This document shows positions 5,413-10,461 of a stretch of DNA of 10,461 nucleotides, piece after piece. Position 1 is the stretch's first letter. Each line of letters opens with the position of its first letter. The position numbers were made by a program, and so were the translations under genes. Where the stretch lies: the NCBI GenBank assembly GCA_030728235.1, contig JANRAA010000025.1:1-10461 (forward strand), read 5' to 3'. This DNA is from Flavobacteriales bacterium (lineage in GTDB: Bacteria > Bacteroidota > Bacteroidia > Flavobacteriales_D > Sanyastnellaceae). The notes under the pieces are model-generated. The model worked only from the letters and a program-made list of their open reading frames with translations. It had not been told where the DNA came from and made no database searches.

Positions 5413-6057
5413 AGCCATCCGTATATAAACCACCGCCTTCGTCATAAAAAAGTCTTCGTCGAAATATTTGTCCAACAAGATCATCTCTTTGTCTTGCCTT
5501 ACTTCTTTCAACTCTACTTTTAAATCGCCGCCCTTCAAATACAAGATGCCATTTGGAAATGGGTTGAGCTGCTTCTGCGAAAACTTGTTGTATGTGTAAG
5601 GTATGAATGTCGCTAACCGAGTAACGGCGCGACTAACCACGAAGTCAAATGGTCCGCGGATTTGTTCGGCGCGGGCATGCATGGCTTCGATGTTCGTCAG
5701 GCCAAGTTCTTCAGCGACAGCTTTTACGACGGTGATCTTTTTTCCAATAGAGTCTACAAGTGTGAATTGGACGGCCGGAAACAAGATGGCAAGTGGAATA
5801 CCTGGGAACCCACCTCCTGTGCCGATGTCCAATACCTTACTGCCATCAGCAAACGGCATCACCTTGGCAATTCCCAATGAATGCAAGACGTGATGCAAAT
5901 ACAATCCGTCGATGTCTTTTCTAGAAACGACGTTGATCTTGCTATTCCAATCACGATAGCTCTCTCCCAATTTCGAAAACTGGTCGATTTGCCTTGGTGT
6001 TAAATTCGGAAAATACTTCTGTATGAGGGCTAAGCCCGATTGGTCAGATGGTGTCAC
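5410..6057 (-). CDS. rsmG: 16S rRNA (guanine(527)-N7)-methyltransferase RsmG
   Basis: SAM-dependent methyltransferase (also GidB) that makes m7G527 in the 530 loop of 16S rRNA; in several bacteria its loss gives low-level streptomycin resistance. The 215-residue length is normal. Signatures are DWNSKINVVSRKD (36-48), HHVLHSLGIAKV (55-66), the SAM-binding motif VLDIGTGGGFPGIPLAI (75-91), VDSIGKK (101-107) and VVSRAV (140-145). The start is a GTG at 6057, inside the last codons of the sigma-factor gene (14-nt overlap in another frame), which suggests translational coupling; no better start is seen downstream that keeps the conserved N-terminal helix. The TAG stop (5410-5412) lies inside the last copy of the TGTCGA repeat array, so the repeat directly borders the coding end. 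It converges on the response-regulator gene 640 nt away. Confidence 0.95.
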   Translation of the reverse strand: MTPSDQSGLALIQKYFPNLTPRQIDQFSKLGESYRDWNSKINVVSRKDIDGLYLHHVLHSLGIAKVMPFADGSKVLDIGTGGGFPGIPLAILFPAVQFTLVDSIGKKITVVKAVAEELGLTNIEAMHARAEQIRGPFDFVVSRAVTRLATFIPYTYNKFSQKQLNPFPNGILYLKGGDLKVELKEVRQDKEMILLDKYFDEDFFMTKAVVYIRMA

Positions 6058-6649
6058 GTGTGTTTTTCATGATTTGAAACAGAAAGTCACGTGCTCTAAA
6101 AAGCTGTGCCTTCACTGTACCCAATGGTAGGTCAAGCTCTTCTGCAATTTCTTCGTAGCTGAACTCTTCGAAGTAACGCAACTCAATCAATTGACGGTAG
6201 CGTGGCTTCAATCGCGTTACTACCTCACGCATTCTTTCAATGCGCTCCTGACGCTCTAACGACTGAATAGGATCCGGCTGATCATCGCTTATGCCGATTT
6301 CCATGGAGTCACCATCTTCGTTTCTGAAACCAGAATCCAACGACAATGCCTTGATACGTTTCTTACGGATGAAATCGATGGCGTTGTTCGAGGCGATTTT
6401 GAACAACCACGTCGAAAATGCAAACTGCGGCGTGTACTGCCCCAATCGCTTAAATGCTTTTCCAAAAGCTTCAATGGTCAAATCATCGGCGTCGTCTTTG
6501 TTGTTGACCATTTTCAGCAACATGAAATATATCGACTCCCGATAGCGATCCATAAGTTCGGTATACGCCTTCTCCTCGCGCTTTAAAGCACGCTGAACCA
6601 ACTCATAGTCATGTTTGGCTTTATCTGATAGATGTTGACTCAGTTCCAT
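6044..6649 (-). CDS. ECF-type sigma-70 family RNA polymerase sigma factor
   Basis: Group-4 (ECF-like) sigma factor. With the start chosen here (ATG at 6649) it has 201 residues. Region 2 (about 35-97) includes YRESIYFMLLKMV, DDADDLTIEAFGKAF (52-66) and FSTWLFKIASNNAIDFIRKKR (78-98). A variable acidic linker follows (about 105-130). Region 4 (about 140-195) has LKPRYRQLIELRYFEEFSYEE and the helix-turn-helix up to LPLGTVKAQLFRAR (174-187). In-frame ATGs at 6682 and 6703 would lengthen the protein and increase overlap with the glycosyltransferase gene (43 and 64 nt); the chosen start overlaps it by 10 nt and gives the usual short lead into region 2. No anti-sigma factor is adjacent, so it may be constitutive or controlled elsewhere. 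It sits between the glycosyltransferase and rsmG in an overlapping operon; its regulon cannot be predicted from this window. Confidence 0.9.
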   Translation of the reverse strand: MELSQHLSDKAKHDYELVQRALKREEKAYTELMDRYRESIYFMLLKMVNNKDDADDLTIEAFGKAFKRLGQYTPQFAFSTWLFKIASNNAIDFIRKKRIKALSLDSGFRNEDGDSMEIGISDDQPDPIQSLERQERIERMREVVTRLKPRYRQLIELRYFEEFSYEEIAEELDLPLGTVKAQLFRARDFLFQIMKNTRDTI

Positions 6650-7785
6650 GTTCTTGGTTTCGACAGTAAGTTTGAAATCCATATGATAGGGCTTGTAATC
6701 CATAAGATATTCTCAAGCAACAACCCCCACCAGGCCAAACGTTCCTGTCCAATCTTTTTCAATGACCCCCTAAATGTAGCTAAATGTACAATATACCTTA
6801 AGAGTAGCATACTGCCCGCTATCAAGAATTCACTGTGCAAAACCATCCAAAGCAGACAGCTTATCCACAATGCGAGGAATGAAAAGGGCCACAAACCCAA
6901 TATCAGTTTGGTGCCTGGTCGGTAATAAGGTGCTGTTGTAAAATGTCTCTTTTTCTGACGTATCCACCCGTCCCACGTGGTTTTCGGTTCCGAAAAGGTC
7001 TGTGATTCGGGCTCCAATACGATGGCGGTATTCTTCTTGTTCGCCACTTCTTTGATGAACAAATCGTCATCGCCAGAGGCAAGATGTAAATGCGATTTAA
7101 ATCCGCTATTCTTGAAAAATAATTCTTTTCGATAGGCTAAATTCCGACCAACGCCCATGTATGGACTACCAACAATGGCCATCGATAAATAGGTGATTGC
7201 CACGTTTAAGGCGTCGTAACTGATCAACTTCGATAAAAATGTCTCGCTTGTATAGTAAGGAGAAACGCCCAAAACGATGCTGGTGTCTGGATTCGCAAAA
7301 GGCGCTGTCATGGCTTTAATCCAATCGTTGCTCGCAGGCATGCAATCGGCATCGGTGAGCAATACAACGTCGTGCTTTGCTCCTTTTAACCCCATGGTCA
7401 ATGCGAATTTTTTACCTCTCATGCGCTGTATGTCTTCATTCAAATGAATCACATGCAGGTTCTTATAGCTGAGCTGATAAGTCTGCAAGGTGGTCATGGT
7501 GTCGTCCCAACTGCTGTCGTCAACAACCACCAACTCAAAATGTGGGTGGCTCTGCTCCATCAAAATCGGAATCAATTCACGCAACCTGCGTTCTTCATTC
7601 TTGGCGCAAATTACAACGGATACAGGTACCGCAACTGTAGGCGCTGTCTGATGCTTCCATAGGGCAACTCTGATGTACAAAAAGAGGTCGTAAGTGAGCT
7701 GGATAAGTAGAAATACCAGACAAACGATCGCTATCACTTTATACGAAATTGGTGATGTCGACCACCATTCTAGAAGTTGTTCCAT
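6640..7785 (-). CDS. membrane-anchored family 2 glycosyltransferase
   Basis: GT2 (GT-A fold) glycosyltransferase of 381 residues, probably at the inner membrane with its catalytic domain in the cytoplasm. A hydrophobic segment (about 15-40) precedes the catalytic domain: VPVSVVICAKNEE (53-65), ELVVVDDSS (84-92), LLTDADCMPAS (142-152, the DxD-type metal/nucleotide-sugar motif), ASGDDDLFIKEV (236-247, likely acceptor-side acid) and IRQKKRH (275-281, a QxxRW-like position). Two or more hydrophobic stretches close the protein (about 294-337 and 354-374). Polysaccharide, glycolipid or cell-wall substrates are all possible; the sequence does not say which. It is the first gene of the operon with the sigma factor and rsmG. 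On the minus strand TAATTTCG (7794-7801) is a weak -7 candidate, lying between the terminator and the ATG at 7785. Confidence 0.88.
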   Translation of the reverse strand: MEQLLEWWSTSPISYKVIAIVCLVFLLIQLTYDLFLYIRVALWKHQTAPTVAVPVSVVICAKNEERRLRELIPILMEQSHPHFELVVVDDSSWDDTMTTLQTYQLSYKNLHVIHLNEDIQRMRGKKFALTMGLKGAKHDVVLLTDADCMPASNDWIKAMTAPFANPDTSIVLGVSPYYTSETFLSKLISYDALNVAITYLSMAIVGSPYMGVGRNLAYRKELFFKNSGFKSHLHLASGDDDLFIKEVANKKNTAIVLEPESQTFSEPKTTWDGWIRQKKRHFTTAPYYRPGTKLILGLWPFSFLALWISCLLWMVLHSEFLIAGSMLLLRYIVHLATFRGSLKKIGQERLAWWGLLLENILWITSPIIWISNLLSKPRTWN

Positions 7786-7827
7786 ATTGACTTCGAAATT
7801 ATCGTATCAAAGCCGACTGTAAAAAGG

Positions 7828-7852
7828 AAAAGGCGGTATTGAACCGCCTTTT
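7828..7852 (-). terminator. intrinsic terminator after the secreted protease gene
   Basis: AAAAGGCGGT (7828-7837) and ACCGCCTTTT (7843-7852) form a perfect 10-bp stem with a five-base loop. On the minus strand the 3' arm ends in TTTT followed by CC and TTTTT. It lies 21 nt beyond the protease stop codon and separates that unit from the glycosyltransferase operon. The stem is symmetrical enough to work on either strand. Confidence 0.9.
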
Positions 7853-7873
7853 ATGAACAAGTATGTTAACCGT

Positions 7874-10141
7874 TTACTCCTTAATGAGTGTGCGGTGTGA
7901 AATGTTGCCACGCGCATCGGTAACTTGAACGTGGTAACATCCTGCCGTTAAGGCAGCAATGTCAAGGGTTAGCTCATTGCGGTTGTTTGCCGTAATCATA
8001 CTGACTAGGCTGCCGATGTTGTCGAAAACACGTATGGTTTGTAGTTTCTGTTCTGATACAATATTCACACTTCCTGCACTCGGGTTCGGATACATGGTGA
8101 AAGTAGCCGAAGTTGAAAGTTTTGCAACAGATAGGTCTTGTGGACAAAAATTCACCGTTTCGTTGTCTTGGAATTCACCACCGGTAGCGAATACTTCACC
8201 AATTTGGTTGTACAAGGTATAGCTTCCTTCGCCCCATCCACAGCAAATTCCATCGCCAAAGGAGTCGAAAATAGTGAAGTCGTAACACCCTTCTGCCAAA
8301 CACCAATCAACAATAACTTCTGTGCCGTCAAGGCCACCCTGATATGGTCCTCCAGTGTAAAGGGTCTGTCCTTGTGATGTCAGTTCCCAAGTTGTCTCAT
8401 CACCGTAATCATCCAATACCAACTGAAGTTGGATGTTGTATGTTGGAGTAGCTAAAGCTGTGAACGTTAGCGAACTGGTATTGTTAATCGGATTTTCATC
8501 GGTAACTCCATTCGGGTTGATGAAGCTCACTTCCAAGCTATTGCTGCCATTGATTAGGTACATAAGGGGCAAACTAACCGAGGTACTTGCATATTGGGCA
8601 AGGTTACCACTCCACGCCTGTGTCTGCTGTGTTCCGCCATTCAATGTCCATGCGATGGTTCCAGAAGTTAGTGCTGTGGTCCCCAAGTTGGTGATGCTCA
8701 CCTGCGGAGTAATTGTATTTCCGCATACTACGTTGTCTACGTTGGCAATTCCACCCATAACGGCGTCATAGCTGTAAACAGTAGCACCAACAGGCCACCC
8801 ATCCAAAATGGTTTGACCCGTATTCAGTGGGTCGAGCCAGTCGCGCAGTCGTGTGCTCGATGAATTTCCGTCCCAACTTACCCCAAAGCGGCCATACCAA
8901 TCTGCTTGTCCGTTATTTTGAGATCCTGAGCAAGCTGCGAAGCCGCCATACAACTGACCGATAACACGGTGATCTTGGTTGAAAAGGGGAGAGCCTGATG
9001 ATCCACCTTCGGTAACGCCTTCTTCCCATTGGTTGATATACCAAACTTGTGCACCAGCCTGACTGGTCTGATTCGGCGAGTTGTCTTCGAAACAGATCTT
9101 TTTAACGTCCCCCGAAGGGTGGTGAATGCCAACTGCAGAAGTTACCGCACCGTCTGAATTGTCCCAACCAACGTATTGCACGTTGTAAGATGTAGGTGGT
9201 GTTTCGCTCAAAAGCAACAAGGCGAAATCACTGCCTCCATTGCTCGCCACAAGTGATGATCCGCTGATGCTCTGGTTTATTGGGCCTGTGCTACCATTGC
9301 AGGTCGACGACTCGTGATTGAAATAAAAGACCCAGTTGTTCTGGCCACCCAAACAGTGGTTTGCAGTTAAGAAATACGGGGTGCCGTCCATAGCTGTATT
9401 GTTCACCAAAGCTCCCGAACATTGGGCTGATCCGCCGTTAACTATGAGGCCTACAGATTTTTTCTCGGTTTGCCAATCGGCACCTTGCGGACAATTCACA
9501 TTGATGTTGCAATTGCCGGAATTTCCAAATGGACCTCGGTTTACTTCTTCGTAAACGTCTTCTGCACGAGAAAGTATGTCGCGGTATGCATGCACGATAG
9601 TACCTATTTCGAGTTGACTTTCGCCAACCACTTGTGCGGCTTCTATCAGTTCGACAACTACACGGTCGCTATGCAACAAAGCGGTTCCCATTGTTCCCCA
9701 TTCTTTGTTGTTGAGGTGGGTGAAAGCGCCTAAAAATGAAGATCTGTCGGCATTCCAAATGTAAACCTGGGCGCCTTTAACGAGGTTAAACTTTGAGAAA
9801 ATGAAACTGATGGCCTTGGCATCCGGACATTCAATTCCAAATTGCCAAATGCTAGTCCCGTCTTCTAAAAGATGCGTAATTCCTGAGTTCTGCTGAGAAT
9901 ATGCCACTTCGTGTTCAACGCCAAAACGGTATGGCGCCTCTTTGTCTGTGGCCGTTACAGCATCCTCCGCAAGCAGGGCATCGACGTTTATGACGGGAGT
10001 TACAACAAAGGGCACGTTGAAGCGTGCAATGTCTTTTTCTGACCACGAAAACGGCGATCCAGACTGTTGAACTTGTGCTGAAACTGTTACGCTTAACAGC
10101 ATGAACAATCCGAAAATAGCTTTGAAGGCGTTAGTACGCAT
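7874..10141 (-). CDS. secreted lysyl-endopeptidase-like serine protease with T9SS sorting domain
   Basis: Exported multidomain protease of 755 residues. The start at 10141 places a clean signal peptide at the N-terminus (Met1-Arg2, hydrophobic 8-20, cleavage likely after SVTVSA, residue 22); an in-frame ATG at 10219 would bury it. Residues about 23-200 look like a propeptide. The trypsin-fold domain (about 204-440) has NCPQGADWQ (216-224), FLTANHC with His262, GGSDFALLLL with Asp305, and EGGSSGSPLF with Ser382, a complete catalytic triad in the style of lysyl endopeptidases (MEROPS S1). Asp414 in ADWYGRF is a plausible lysine-specificity residue (inference). Next come a CARDB/Ig-like domain (about 470-563), a Cys-rich beta domain with FDSFGDGICCGWGEG (625-639), and a C-terminal sorting domain (about 678-755) starting TMYPNP and ending RTLIKE, the TIGR04183 type used by T9SS. 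Probable role: extracellular protein degradation. Its start overlaps the upstream gene by 11 nt. Confidence 0.93.
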   Translation of the reverse strand: MRTNAFKAIFGLFMLLSVTVSAQVQQSGSPFSWSEKDIARFNVPFVVTPVINVDALLAEDAVTATDKEAPYRFGVEHEVAYSQQNSGITHLLEDGTSIWQFGIECPDAKAISFIFSKFNLVKGAQVYIWNADRSSFLGAFTHLNNKEWGTMGTALLHSDRVVVELIEAAQVVGESQLEIGTIVHAYRDILSRAEDVYEEVNRGPFGNSGNCNINVNCPQGADWQTEKKSVGLIVNGGSAQCSGALVNNTAMDGTPYFLTANHCLGGQNNWVFYFNHESSTCNGSTGPINQSISGSSLVASNGGSDFALLLLSETPPTSYNVQYVGWDNSDGAVTSAVGIHHPSGDVKKICFEDNSPNQTSQAGAQVWYINQWEEGVTEGGSSGSPLFNQDHRVIGQLYGGFAACSGSQNNGQADWYGRFGVSWDGNSSSTRLRDWLDPLNTGQTILDGWPVGATVYSYDAVMGGIANVDNVVCGNTITPQVSITNLGTTALTSGTIAWTLNGGTQQTQAWSGNLAQYASTSVSLPLMYLINGSNSLEVSFINPNGVTDENPINNTSSLTFTALATPTYNIQLQLVLDDYGDETTWELTSQGQTLYTGGPYQGGLDGTEVIVDWCLAEGCYDFTIFDSFGDGICCGWGEGSYTLYNQIGEVFATGGEFQDNETVNFCPQDLSVAKLSTSATFTMYPNPSAGSVNIVSEQKLQTIRVFDNIGSLVSMITANNRNELTLDIAALTAGCYHVQVTDARGNISHRTLIKE

Positions 10142-10461
10142 AGGTAATTGTTTCTTTGTAATCTTGAAGTCGAATGATGAGCGGACCTTTGTCTCCATAT
10201 CGTATTGAAGAGATATCAATTGCGATGGTCTCTGTAATTAAGGCACGGCATCTGTCGTCGTTGTCTTCATGATGCAATTGCATCGACATTTGAGGAGGTA
10301 AACTTTTCATGTACATGCCATTGGTGTAGAGGGTGAAAATGTGTTTCTCACAGCCTCCACCATATTGTACAGTTAGTTTCAATAGATCCCCCTGAACATA
10401 AGCCTTTAAAATATTAACGGATGCACTTTCGGGCATTGTTCCGTCGGTGTTTATAACGATT
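10131..10461 (-). CDS. 3' part of an unrecognised protein, possible lipoprotein family (partial)
   Basis: The frame ends at TAA (10131-10133) and stays open to the right edge, so the gene begins outside the window; a Met codon at 10436 is probably internal because the frame continues upstream of it. About 109 residues are visible. They include VQGDLLKLTVQYGGGCEKH, the stretch SLPPQMSMQLHHEDNDDRCRA and a C-terminal strand ETITYAY. The alternating beta pattern and the Gly-Gly-Cys and Asp-x-Cys cysteines suggest a small beta-sandwich domain, perhaps extracytoplasmic and disulfide-bonded. I do not recognise the family with confidence; small Bacteroidota lipoproteins with similar tails exist. Its stop overlaps the protease start by 11 nt, so the two are probably co-transcribed. 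Confidence 0.7.
   Translation of the reverse strand, partial: IVINTDGTMPESASVNILKAYVQGDLLKLTVQYGGGCEKHIFTLYTNGMYMKSLPPQMSMQLHHEDNDDRCRALITETIAIDISSIRYGDKGPLIIRLQDYKETITYAY

Noticed and set aside
6289..6474. Minus-strand frame within the sigma-factor gene
   Set aside because: The sigma-factor reading frame is continuous through regions 2 and 4, so this alternative frame is incidental.
8878..9132. Minus-strand frame within the protease gene
   Set aside because: It overlaps the catalytic Ser region of an intact protease in another frame and shows no family features.
1..10461. Defence system, prophage or integrated mobile element
   Set aside because: No transposase, integrase, toxin-antitoxin pair, phage gene or tRNA attachment site is visible, and gene content is core metabolism and housekeeping.

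Overview
The window reads as chromosomal DNA of a Bacteroidota member, most likely of the Flavobacteriia/Flavobacteriales type. The evidence is a secreted protease with a C-terminal type IX secretion (T9SS) sorting domain, almost no Shine-Dalgarno sequences before the genes, a TAnnTTTG-type -7 promoter element, and a menaquinone gene set typical of the group. The DNA is of moderate GC content and densely packed. Genus cannot be decided from the sequence alone.

Layout. Positions 1-107 (+) hold the last codons of a small protein that resembles a STAS/SEC14-like family. It ends directly against the stop codon of menB. Positions 108-4024 (-) form one overlapping operon transcribed in the order hotdog thioesterase (menI-like), menF, menD, menB. 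Together these convert chorismate to isochorismate, then SEPHCHC, and close the naphthoate ring to DHNA-CoA; the thioesterase probably releases free DHNA. menC, menE, menH and menA are not in the window. Diverging from this operon across 35 bp is an orphan OmpR/PhoB-type response regulator (4060-4770, +).

Positions 4771-5409 form a 639-bp gap between two convergent genes and hold the least explained sequence here. It contains a chain of hairpins ending in an intrinsic terminator, a nested hairpin coinciding with a doubtful 39-codon ORF, a tandem 10-bp palindrome, other inverted repeats, and a tandem array of REP-like hairpins. Two adjacent repeat units keep the loop GAGCYTGTCGA while both stem arms change together. 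The array runs into the stop codon of rsmG.

Positions 5410-7785 (-) hold an overlapping three-gene operon: membrane-anchored GT2 glycosyltransferase, ECF-type sigma factor, and rsmG (16S rRNA m7G527 methyltransferase). A strong terminator (7828-7852) separates it from the next unit upstream. That unit, 7874-10461 (-), contains a T9SS-exported lysyl-endopeptidase-like serine protease preceded by the overlapping 3' end of an unrecognised gene.

The protein-coding part is mostly ordinary core metabolism and housekeeping. No defence system, mobile element, CRISPR array, tRNA or rRNA was seen. The best candidates for something new are the structured RNA elements and the covarying hairpin repeats in the 4771-5412 gap.
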